The notes under the pieces are model-generated. The model saw only the letters and a list, made by a program, of their open reading frames with translations, did not search any database and had not been told where the DNA came from. Shown piece after piece: positions 17,298-23,918 of a stretch of 64,000 nt of DNA (position 1 is its first letter; each line of letters begins with the position of its first letter). This DNA is from Syntrophus buswellii. Lineage in GTDB: Bacteria > Desulfobacterota > Syntrophia > Syntrophales > Syntrophaceae. The stretch lies in the NCBI RefSeq assembly GCF_046097065.1, contig NZ_CP175563.1:2480001-2544000 (forward strand). Reading direction: 5' to 3'. The position numbers were made by a program, and so were the translations under genes.

Positions 17298-18089
17298 TCA
17301 TCCCTTCCCGGCTTCATCACCGAAGAAGCGGAGTTCAAAAATTCCGTCCTTGTAATACAGGTAGGAAAAATGACGGATCCAGTCCCCCAGGGTGATGGAA
17401 TATCCTCTGCGGCTCCCGATGGAATACTCCTTCATCAGGGGCTGGTGGCAATGTCCAAGAATCACGGCGTCAAAGCCCTGCCGGATTTTACGCTCGGCAT
17501 AGCCGTGCAGAATCTCCGTGAGCCTTTCTTCGGAGAATCGGACGGACTGTTTGCTTGCCGCTGAACTGGCGCCGGCTATCTTCCAGAGCAGGGGCAGCGG
17601 CAGGAGGCGCTGGAGCCGGTAGGCCGGGGAACTCCGCAACAGTTTCCGGAGGCGCAGGTATTTCAGGTTCTCCCGATCCACCGTGTCGCCATGTGAAAAA
17701 AGGACCCTGCAGTCATCCAGCATCAATGTGCCCCATTCGGGAAAGACTTCCATGCCCAGCAGTCTTGTAAAATAATCGGCCAGGAAAAAGTCGTGGTTTC
17801 CTTCTGCGAAATGGACGCGAATTCCCCGATCGCGGATTGCCGTCAACGCCTTTATGACGGGTACGAATTCAGGGTAAACCCTCCCGCCCCGGCAAAACCA
17901 GAAATCAAAAAAATCCCCACCGATATAGAGATCGTCCACGGGGATCAGCGGATGGCTCCCCGATGAGGTCTCCAGGGGATGCTCACTATGGACGGTGGAA
18001 ACCAGATTATCCAGAAACACCATCAGTTTCCGATAATGATCATCATGGCTGCTTTTCAGATGCGCATCAGCAATAAAGAGGGCTTTCAT
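17298..18089 (-). CDS. lpxH: UDP-2,3-diacylglucosamine diphosphatase-like metallophosphoesterase
   Basis: LpxH removes UMP from UDP-diacylglucosamine in lipid A synthesis at the cytoplasmic face of the inner membrane. The 263-residue protein has the full calcineurin-like metal motif series: IADAHL, GDFFDFW, GNHDFF, SHGDTVD and GHCHQPL. The GDFFDFW segment with its aromatic residues and the overall length are typical of LpxH rather than of general phosphoesterases. It stands apart from other lpx genes here. Presence of this enzyme supports a diderm organism. Confidence 0.85.
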   Translation of the reverse strand: MKALFIADAHLKSSHDDHYRKLMVFLDNLVSTVHSEHPLETSSGSHPLIPVDDLYIGGDFFDFWFCRGGRVYPEFVPVIKALTAIRDRGIRVHFAEGNHDFFLADYFTRLLGMEVFPEWGTLMLDDCRVLFSHGDTVDRENLKYLRLRKLLRSSPAYRLQRLLPLPLLWKIAGASSAASKQSVRFSEERLTEILHGYAERKIRQGFDAVILGHCHQPLMKEYSIGSRRGYSITLGDWIRHFSYLYYKDGIFELRFFGDEAGKG

Positions 18090-18173
18090 GAATGCCGAAG
18101 GTTCCTTCCGCCTGGTGCGTTTTCGATTGTTGAGCCTCTGGGGTGCCGGAGGGGCTTTTCATTAGCATAAAGG

Positions 18174-18201
18174 ATCACCTGGAAAAAGGTGATTTTTTTT
18201 A
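18174..18201 (+). terminator. Plus-oriented intrinsic terminator with no plus-strand gene before it
   Basis: ATCACCT (18174-18180) pairs with AGGTGAT (18187-18193) over a 6-base loop, followed by seven more Ts. The orientation is plus, yet all annotated genes from 14.9 to 21 kb are on the minus strand. A GC-rich imperfect hairpin ending in TTTT lies just upstream (about 18132-18159). It may end a small or antisense RNA. Confidence 0.6.
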
Positions 18202-18263
18202 GTCTCTGGAAGCAGATGGGGGCTGATGGCGAAGTTTCGGGAAGAGTCGGGTTTGCTGTCTGC

Positions 18264-18297
18264 GGGCTCCCCTGCTGCAGGACAGTCAGGGGAGCCC
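18264..18297. repeat. 11-base-pair perfect inverted repeat
   Basis: GGGCTCCCCTG (18264-18274) and CAGGGGAGCCC (18287-18297) flank a 12-base loop. There is no T tract on either side. It lies downstream of the minus-strand redox-sensor operon and may act as its transcript end or as an RNA-stabilising hairpin. The rest of the 18090-18436 gap holds only this and the terminator above. Confidence 0.55.
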
Positions 18298-18436
18298 TGC
18301 CGCATGAGCGCACCTGGCCGTTCGGCTACAGCGAAGGAAAACACCGTTGAAACGCCGCACCGGTCCTCCCCCGCTGCGGAAACGGAGAATTCAGGCCGGC
18401 AGCTTACATGCGGTGCTTCCGCCGGGCAAAACGAAT

Positions 18437-18769
18437 TTATCTCAAGGCATTGTAAATGAGCGCCGAAATCTCGAAGGCCGTCTGCGGACCCCGAAGGATT
18501 GCAATGCCCTCCTCGCGGGCCTTGTCGATGACGCTCTGCTCCACCTGAAGGCTTCGGGGAATCACAATGGCGACCACATCCTTCAGTTTGGCGACCCCGA
18601 GGATGTTGATATGCCTCTGCATGGTGATCCAGACGGAGTCTTCTTCAATGTTTGCAATGGCATCGGACAGGAGATCCGATGTGTAACCGGTTCGAATCTC
18701 CCGGTCCATGTTGATGTCACCTGTTATTGCTTCACAACGAATGTTCCCGATCAACTCGGCAAGGGTCAT
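18437..18769 (-). CDS. DRTGG-domain-like protein
   Basis: A 110-residue soluble protein related to the DRTGG domains found beside [FeFe]-hydrogenase genes; the alternating beta/alpha pattern with TGYTSDLLSDAIAN and a late VVAIVIPRSL strand fits. I set the start at 18769 because GGGAGAG precedes it; an ATG six codons earlier has no ribosome site. It is the last gene of a four-gene minus-strand set with the sensory hydrogenase-like protein and HATPase. The function of such small DRTGG proteins is not established; binding of a nucleotide or partner protein is a guess. Confidence 0.75.
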   Translation of the reverse strand: MTLAELIGNIRCEAITGDINMDREIRTGYTSDLLSDAIANIEEDSVWITMQRHINILGVAKLKDVVAIVIPRSLQVEQSVIDKAREEGIAILRGPQTAFEISALIYNALR

Positions 18770-18836
18770 TTTTCTTATCTCTCCCATAGGTTTTTCGATG
18801 CCGCCGGCGAAATCATCAAGCAGGCCGGGGTTGCTT

Positions 18837-20201
18837 TTATGCGCCTTCCTTCTTTTCCGGATGATCCGCCGCCATGGAGGGCGGAACGATACGGGCCAGG
18901 TAGAGAATTTCCTGGGCCAGGATCTTGATGCGATCTCTCAATTTGATTACGCAATCCGTTTCAAAGGCTGTTCCCCGGATGATGTCCTCAGCCAGCGCCC
19001 GGCAGCTCGGACAGCCGCAGGCACCGCAGTCGAGTCCGGGAAGCTCTTTTGTAATTTGATCAAGGCGCTCCATCTTCACGAGCGCCATGGCCACGTCCTC
19101 GTCCAGGGTCATAATGGGACGGGGCAGGATCGGCTCCGTGGATTCGAAGTGTCCTTTCCCGTACATGTCACGAAGCTCTTCCTCGCTGTAGTAGGATGGC
19201 TGTCCGCCCGCACGGGCGATCAGGCCCCTCAGGTGGACTCTCCCGACAAAGCTGTTCTGGATGTTCAGGGGGCCGCCCACACATCCTGCATCGCAAACCT
19301 TCATCTCGATGAAATCGACATCCTGCAGTTCACCGCGCTCTATTTCTTCAAGAAGACTCATGACATTCTGAACCCCGCTTACCGCCAGCGTGGTTCCGAC
19401 TTCGATGCTCTGCGGTTCTCCGGTCAGGTATCCCCAGGACATGCCTTTTTTGGTCGCCTTATGGAGACTGCGCTGTTGTGCCTGTGCTTCCTGATCGACC
19501 GGCCCTTTGTGGAGATTTTTAATGATGTCCCGGTAGATGAGGTGGGCACCGATTACACCGTTGACAGCGGAATGCTTCGTTGTGATGGGCTGCCTCGCCT
19601 CCGTCACCTTTGCGGGGCACGGTGAAATAAAGATGGCGCCGATCTCGTCATAGGCGATCCCGGTCTTCTTTACCGCCTCATCCTTGGCAATGCGTGCAGC
19701 AATCTCCATCGGAGAGAGGACCTGGGTTGTCTGCTCCAGAAGGCCGGGAAACTTGATCTGCATCAGGCGGAGAACGGCGGGACAGGAGGTGGAAAAGATG
19801 GGTTTCTTTATCTTTGAGCTCCGGAGTTTCTGGCTGACGATGTAAGCGACGATTTCAGCGGCAAGGGAAACTTCAAATACCTCATCGAAACCGATGTGCA
19901 GAAAGGCCTGAAGAATGTCTTCAATGTTCTCGCCCTCTTTAAACTGCCCGAAAAATGACGGATCCGGCAATGCGATGTTGTACTTATACTCGGAAAGCTT
20001 TTTGAGCGTGTCGCTGTGGGCATACTTGGCATGGTGGGGGCATGACTTGATGCATTCTCCACAGTCGATGCACCTCTCATCCATAATGGCGGCTTTCCCG
20101 TCATGCACCCGGATCGCTTCCGTTGGGCAGTGCTTGATACAGATGGTGCATCCGATACATTTTTTGACGTTGAGCTTCACGGAATGAAAATACTGCATCA
20201 T
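18837..20201 (-). CDS. hydS: Sensory-type [FeFe]-hydrogenase-like iron-sulfur protein
   Basis: A 454-residue protein with an N-terminal two-cluster ferredoxin domain (CIGCTICIKHCP and CIDCGECIKSCP, residues 16-55), a hydrogenase large-subunit C-terminal domain, and a C-terminal 4Fe-4S domain (DCGACGCPSCRALAEDI). The three H-cluster loops are altered from catalytic enzymes: TSCPAVLR lacks the usual TSCxPxW form, the second loop is SPCPAK rather than MPCxxK, and the third is EMKVCDAGCVGGP. This pattern fits the group thought to sense H2 or redox state. No PAS domain is present. The start is ATG ATG after GGAGGTG. Neighbouring HATPase and DRTGG genes suggest a signalling partner role. Confidence 0.85.
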   Translation of the reverse strand: MMQYFHSVKLNVKKCIGCTICIKHCPTEAIRVHDGKAAIMDERCIDCGECIKSCPHHAKYAHSDTLKKLSEYKYNIALPDPSFFGQFKEGENIEDILQAFLHIGFDEVFEVSLAAEIVAYIVSQKLRSSKIKKPIFSTSCPAVLRLMQIKFPGLLEQTTQVLSPMEIAARIAKDEAVKKTGIAYDEIGAIFISPCPAKVTEARQPITTKHSAVNGVIGAHLIYRDIIKNLHKGPVDQEAQAQQRSLHKATKKGMSWGYLTGEPQSIEVGTTLAVSGVQNVMSLLEEIERGELQDVDFIEMKVCDAGCVGGPLNIQNSFVGRVHLRGLIARAGGQPSYYSEEELRDMYGKGHFESTEPILPRPIMTLDEDVAMALVKMERLDQITKELPGLDCGACGCPSCRALAEDIIRGTAFETDCVIKLRDRIKILAQEILYLARIVPPSMAADHPEKKEGA

Positions 20202-20214
20202 AGCACCTCCACCC

Positions 20215-20673
20215 CTAAGGACTGGGCACAGAATTCAAATAAACGGTGGCTCTCAGAAGGGTCCCTTCATTGATCTTCGATTCAACGGACAGGTCATCTG
20301 AGTTCTTTTTGATATTGGGAAGCCCCATCCCGGCGCCGAAGCCCATCTCCCGTATTTCGTCAGAGGCTGTGGAAAATCCCTCCGACATGGCCAGCTCAAT
20401 ATCGGGAATTCCGGCCCCTTCATCCGCCGTCTTAACGTAGATGGCCACCGGGTCAACATGGACTTCAAGCTGCCCATGGCTTCCGTGGATCGCGACATTC
20501 ATGGCCGCTTCGTAGATAATGATGGCTACCCGCCTGATGATATCCTGGCCTAAGCCCAGCTGCTGCAATATTTTTTTTACGCGCGATGCAGACTCTCCGG
20601 CCATGAAGAAATCCTTTTCTTCTATGGGAAATTCCAGGGTAATCTGGGGAGTGGAAGCATCGCTGGCCGCCAT
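20215..20673 (-). CDS. HATPase-domain protein (anti-sigma-factor-like kinase)
   Basis: A 152-residue GHKL ATPase domain protein of the RsbW/SpoIIAB type. The N box is seen in IIYEAAMNVAIHGS, the G1 box as DEGAGIPD, and the G2 region as FGAGMGLPNIKKNSD. It lacks a membrane or sensor domain. It lies 13 bases before the sensory hydrogenase-like gene and 7 bases after a DRTGG gene. The set could form a switch in which hydrogenase-like sensing alters a kinase or anti-factor, but the partner is not visible here. Confidence 0.82.
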   Translation of the reverse strand: MAASDASTPQITLEFPIEEKDFFMAGESASRVKKILQQLGLGQDIIRRVAIIIYEAAMNVAIHGSHGQLEVHVDPVAIYVKTADEGAGIPDIELAMSEGFSTASDEIREMGFGAGMGLPNIKKNSDDLSVESKINEGTLLRATVYLNSVPSP

Positions 20674-20680
20674 AGGTCCG

Positions 20681-21046
20681 TCAATCCCCGCTGACCAGGT
20701 TCAGATCTTCCTGGTGAACACCCTTTATAAAAAGTCGGCCGCAGCATTCATAAATCAGAAGAGATGTCGAGAGGATAGGAATCCCATTCTGCTGGGCATT
20801 GACGATGATCGTCTCATTGGGCTTCTTCCCGCCGGCAAAGACCACGCCACTGGCGTCCATGACATGGGCCGTGTGAACGACATGGGCATTGAGCAGCGAT
20901 GTGACGAGGAGCGAGCCGGGTTTGAGATGAAGGAGCATTTCGCTGATGAGGTCGCAGGCGAAACAGTCCTTTACCTCATGGTCAAGGCAGTCATCTCCGC
21001 AAAGCAACTGCGCTTCAATAATTTCCTGTATATCCCTTATTCTCAT
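20681..21046 (-). CDS. DRTGG-domain protein
   Basis: A 121-residue protein beginning MRIRDIQEIIEAQLLCGDD, then CFACDLISEMLLHLKPGSLLV and later GGKKPNETIIVNAQQNGIPI, the pattern seen in DRTGG proteins found with hydrogenase clusters. I chose the ATG at 21046 since a longer upstream frame is not protein-like. It is the first gene of the minus-strand sensor set and lies about 115 bases from a good minus-strand promoter. Cysteines (residues 17, 28 and 31) could bind a metal or cluster, but this is speculation. Confidence 0.78.
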   Translation of the reverse strand: MRIRDIQEIIEAQLLCGDDCLDHEVKDCFACDLISEMLLHLKPGSLLVTSLLNAHVVHTAHVMDASGVVFAGGKKPNETIIVNAQQNGIPILSTSLLIYECCGRLFIKGVHQEDLNLVSGD

Positions 21047-21166
21047 GTACGATATCCCGCAGAAGCTTGTTTTGGCAACCAATCCGAACCCGGGGTGAAG
21101 GCTGTGCCGCACTTCCCCCCGAGCAGAGATCATGCACCATACATTACCCTTATTTTCAATGTAACG

Positions 21167-21195
21167 GCTATAGAGCATTATGAATCTCTTGTCAA
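21167..21195 (-). promoter_or_regulatory. Promoter of the sensor operon
   Basis: On the minus strand, TTGACA (21195-21190) and TATAGC (21172-21167) are separated by exactly 17 bases. The predicted start lies about 115 bases before the DRTGG gene. The 21047-21548 stretch is the divergent control region between the sensor operon and the hydrogenase operon. Confidence 0.65.
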
Positions 21196-21429
21196 TCATT
21201 GTCCGCACAACGCAGGGTTCTACTGTCCTGAACGCTTTTTTTTTCAGCAAAGCCCGCGGCGGAAAACGGGTGGGGAAGTTTCCGTGCCCATCGAACTGCG
21301 GGACCGGATGGACAGCAGAATGCCTGTAGAGAAAACAGTAGAATAAGCAAGCACTTCAGGCTTCCGTTAATTAGTGATTGATTTGTTGATTCCTTTTCAA
21401 TTATTAATCATAAAATGATGACTAAACAA

Positions 21430-21488
21430 TTGACTAAACCGGGAATTGATAGTAAAAAAGCCCACCAAGGTGTGGACCGCCTTTTTTG
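21430..21488 (+). promoter_or_regulatory. Candidate promoter and imperfect hairpin before the hydrogenase operon
   Basis: TTGACT (21430-21435) with TAAAAA (21453-21458) at 17-base spacing is a possible promoter. Overlapping its downstream side, six As (21454-21459), an inner CCAC/GTGG pairing and six Ts (21482-21487) form an imperfect terminator-like structure about 60 bases before the PHP gene. Either the hairpin ends a short transcript or the promoter lies elsewhere; the two readings conflict. Confidence 0.35.
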
Positions 21489-21548
21489 TTCGTTCTCAGT
21501 GCGCCCTGCCCCGGGGATAACAGGGAAAGCTCACGGGGACTTCCGCCG

Positions 21549-22286
21549 ATGATCCGGGAGTTCCGCTGCGATTTTCACGTTCATACGTGCCTTTCACCGT
21601 GCGCTGATCTTGATATGTATCCCCGGGCCATCGTAGCCATGTCCCTTGCAAAACGCCTCGATATCATTGCCATTTGCGACCACAACGCATCGGAAAACGT
21701 TCTCTATGTCATGAAGGCTGCGGAAACAACGGGGCTGACCGTCTTTGCAGGCATGGAAATCACGAGCAGCGAAGAGGTTCACGTTCTCGGGCTCTTTGAT
21801 AAGATGGAAAATCTGCTTTCACTGCAGGAACTTGTCTACCGCCACCTGCCCGGACAAAACGACGAGAAATACTTCGGATGCCAGGCCATCGTCAACGAAC
21901 ATGACGAAGTGGAAGGGCTGAGCGACCGGCTCCTGATCGGATCGACAGAGCTTTCTCTTCAGCGGGTTGTGGACGAAATCCACAACCGGAACGGGGTCGC
22001 CATAGCCGCCCACATCGACAGGGAAAGCTTCAGCATCCTGGGGCAGCTCGGATTCATCCCCAAAGACATCCCGCTCGACGCCCTTGAAATATCAAGCCGC
22101 ACAGGAATTGCCAAGGCGCGTCTCCTTTATCCAGAGCTCGCACGGTTTGCCTTCATAGAATCTTCGGATTCCCATGTGATCGGCGACATCGGGAGGGGAA
22201 TCACCAGGGCGTTCATGAAAGAACCAACGACATCGGAATTGAAAATGGCCTTCAAGAAGACGGGAGGCCGCTACATCGCGGAGTAG
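21549..22286 (+). CDS. PHP-domain metal-dependent phosphoesterase
   Basis: A 245-residue PHP-fold protein. Metal-binding residues are visible in FHVHTCLSPCA near the N-terminus, CDHNASEN, the glutamate in GMEITSSEEVHVLGLF, and late motifs AAHIDRES and SSDSHVIGDIGRG. These match PHP proteins found at the head of bifurcating hydrogenase operons in anaerobes; their substrate is unknown. The ATG at 21549 is preferred to an earlier frame start because the family begins right at the FHVHT region. It ends four bases before the next HATPase gene, so coupling is likely. Confidence 0.85.
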   Translation: MIREFRCDFHVHTCLSPCADLDMYPRAIVAMSLAKRLDIIAICDHNASENVLYVMKAAETTGLTVFAGMEITSSEEVHVLGLFDKMENLLSLQELVYRHLPGQNDEKYFGCQAIVNEHDEVEGLSDRLLIGSTELSLQRVVDEIHNRNGVAIAAHIDRESFSILGQLGFIPKDIPLDALEISSRTGIAKARLLYPELARFAFIESSDSHVIGDIGRGITRAFMKEPTTSELKMAFKKTGGRYIAE

Positions 22287-22290
22287 GATC

Positions 22291-22839
22291 TTGCTGGAAC
22301 TGGCACTTCATATTCTGGACATCGTCGAAAATTCAATCCGCGCGGGGGCCGGCCTGGTCCGCATCCAGGTCCGGGAAGACGAGGCCAGGGATCTTTTTCT
22401 GCTGCGGATCACCGATAACGGACATGGCATGTCGCCGGAAGAGCAGAGAAAGGCGATGGATCCATTCTATTCGACAAAGAAGGTGAGAAGGATAGGGATG
22501 GGGCTCCCTCTTCTGTCCGACGCGGCGGAACGGTCGGGGGGCAAAATGATTTTGAAATCGAGGCCCGGGGTGGGAACAGCAATTTCAGCAGAGTTCGGGC
22601 ATCGGCACATCGACCGTCAACCCATGGGCGACATTGTTTCGGTCCTGATGGCGATCATCGTGGGCAATCCCGGCATCGACTTTATTTACAGGCACGAAGT
22701 GCAGGGCAGGATCTACCTGCTCGACACCAGAAACATAAAAGAAGCATTAGAGGATGTTCCGCTGAATCATCCTGAAGTTACAGCTTTCCTCCGTGAGCAG
22801 ATTGCGGAGGGGCTGCGGGACATTGGTGCAGCGGTGTAA
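22291..22839 (+). CDS. HATPase-domain protein of the hydrogenase operon
   Basis: A 182-residue protein with a GHKL ATPase domain: N box DIVENSIRAGA, G1 box ITDNGHGMS, then DPFYSTKKVRRIGMGLPLL and GTAISAEFG. The last 75 residues form a small alpha/beta extension of unknown role. A TTG start at 22291 is used, with GGAG seven bases upstream; an ATG alternative would cut into the domain. Similar proteins accompany HydABC genes in other anaerobes, and a redox-linked regulatory role is inferred. Confidence 0.82.
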   Translation: MLELALHILDIVENSIRAGAGLVRIQVREDEARDLFLLRITDNGHGMSPEEQRKAMDPFYSTKKVRRIGMGLPLLSDAAERSGGKMILKSRPGVGTAISAEFGHRHIDRQPMGDIVSVLMAIIVGNPGIDFIYRHEVQGRIYLLDTRNIKEALEDVPLNHPEVTAFLREQIAEGLRDIGAAV

Positions 22840-22864
22840 TTTCCCCTGAGAGAGGAGAGGTTTC

Positions 22865-23359
22865 ATGGAGAACGGCAACAGCGAATTACTTCAAGAGTTT
22901 ACAGAAGAACAGGTGGTAAAGCTGGACGAGATCATCGCCCGCTTCAAAGGAAAGCCAGGGGGGCTGATTCCCTGCCTGGAAGAGGCCCAGGTGGTCCTGG
23001 AGTATCTCCCGCTCCCGGTCCAGAAAAGAATTTCAGAGGGACTAAACGTGCCGTTGTCCCAGGTTTACGGCGTTGTAACATTCTATTCCTTCTTTACGAT
23101 GACTCCGCGGGGCCGTCACACGGTGCGGGTCTGCCTGGGAACGGCCTGCTACTGCCGCGGCGGGAAGGCCCTAGCGGAAAACATGGAGAGAGAGTTCAAT
23201 CTTGCGGAAGGGGAAACGACGGAAGACAGGCGTTTTACCTATGAGACGGTCCGTTGCCTCGGTGCCTGCGGTCTTGCTCCGGTCATCGTGGTGGATGAAA
23301 ATGTTCACGGACGGATCAAAGCGCAGAAGATGAAAACGGTTCTGGATGAGTACGAATAA
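22865..23359 (+). CDS. hydC: NuoE-like [2Fe-2S] subunit of the bifurcating hydrogenase
   Basis: A 164-residue thioredoxin-like ferredoxin of the NuoE/HydC/HndA type. Four cysteine ligands are visible in CLGTACYCRG and CLGACGLAPV. The helical N-terminus with LPLPVQKRISEGLNVPLSQVYGV (in parts: LPVQKRI, LSQVYGV) is typical. It carries one 2Fe-2S cluster and docks on the NuoF-like subunit. It opens the structural part of the operon, 116 bases before the 2Fe-2S protein. It could equally be named hndA after Desulfovibrio genes. Confidence 0.92.
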   Translation: MENGNSELLQEFTEEQVVKLDEIIARFKGKPGGLIPCLEEAQVVLEYLPLPVQKRISEGLNVPLSQVYGVVTFYSFFTMTPRGRHTVRVCLGTACYCRGGKALAENMEREFNLAEGETTEDRRFTYETVRCLGACGLAPVIVVDENVHGRIKAQKMKTVLDEYE

Positions 23360-23475
23360 CAACCGGGCCTGATGGATTCAAGGCAGTGGATATCGGGCAC
23401 GAAGGAACGCACGGAACGTTCCACCCCTTTCCCTGACACCTTCAATCCGGGAGCTATGAGAAAGAGGTAAACAAA

Positions 23476-23859
23476 ATGGCGAAGTTGAAGATTGAAGATC
23501 TGAAGAAGATCAAAGAGAAAGTTCAGTCCCAGACAGCTTTGAGAGAGGGCGGGCACCGGGCCAAAGTCACCGTTCACATGGGTACCTGCGGCATCGCGTC
23601 AGGCGCCCGTGAAGTCCTTGACGCCCTGATGCGCGAGATGGAAGAAACCGGCGTGTCGGACGTTATCGTCACCACATCGGGCTGCATGGGGTTGTGCAGC
23701 CGGGAGCCCCTGGTCACCGTGGAACTGGCAGGCAAGGAACCCATCAAATACGAAAAGATGAATGAAAACAAGATGCGGCAGGTTTTCAAACGCCACGTCA
23801 TGGAAGGTGAAATTCAGACACCCTTTGTCCTCGCAAAAGGCGCCGAGATCGTCCGGTAG
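23476..23859 (+). CDS. hndB: [2Fe-2S] thioredoxin-like ferredoxin subunit, HndB type
   Basis: A 127-residue protein with the cysteine pattern HMGTCGIASGA and TSGCMGLCSREP, as in HndB of NADP-type [FeFe] hydrogenases and in small subunits found with HydABC. It probably carries one 2Fe-2S cluster. The N-terminal 25 residues are lysine-rich and helical. A ribosome site AGAAAGAGG precedes the ATG. Just after its stop a GGGGAC-GGTT-GTCCCC hairpin (23866-23881) precedes the large flavoprotein gene. As the fusion protein below also opens with a similar domain, the complex contains more than one 2Fe-2S thioredoxin domain. Confidence 0.88.
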   Translation: MAKLKIEDLKKIKEKVQSQTALREGGHRAKVTVHMGTCGIASGAREVLDALMREMEETGVSDVIVTTSGCMGLCSREPLVTVELAGKEPIKYEKMNENKMRQVFKRHVMEGEIQTPFVLAKGAEIVR

Positions 23860-23918
23860 GGGGACGGGGACGGTTGTCCCCAATTGTGGATTCCATTTAC
23901 AGAGGAGGATAAGATTTA

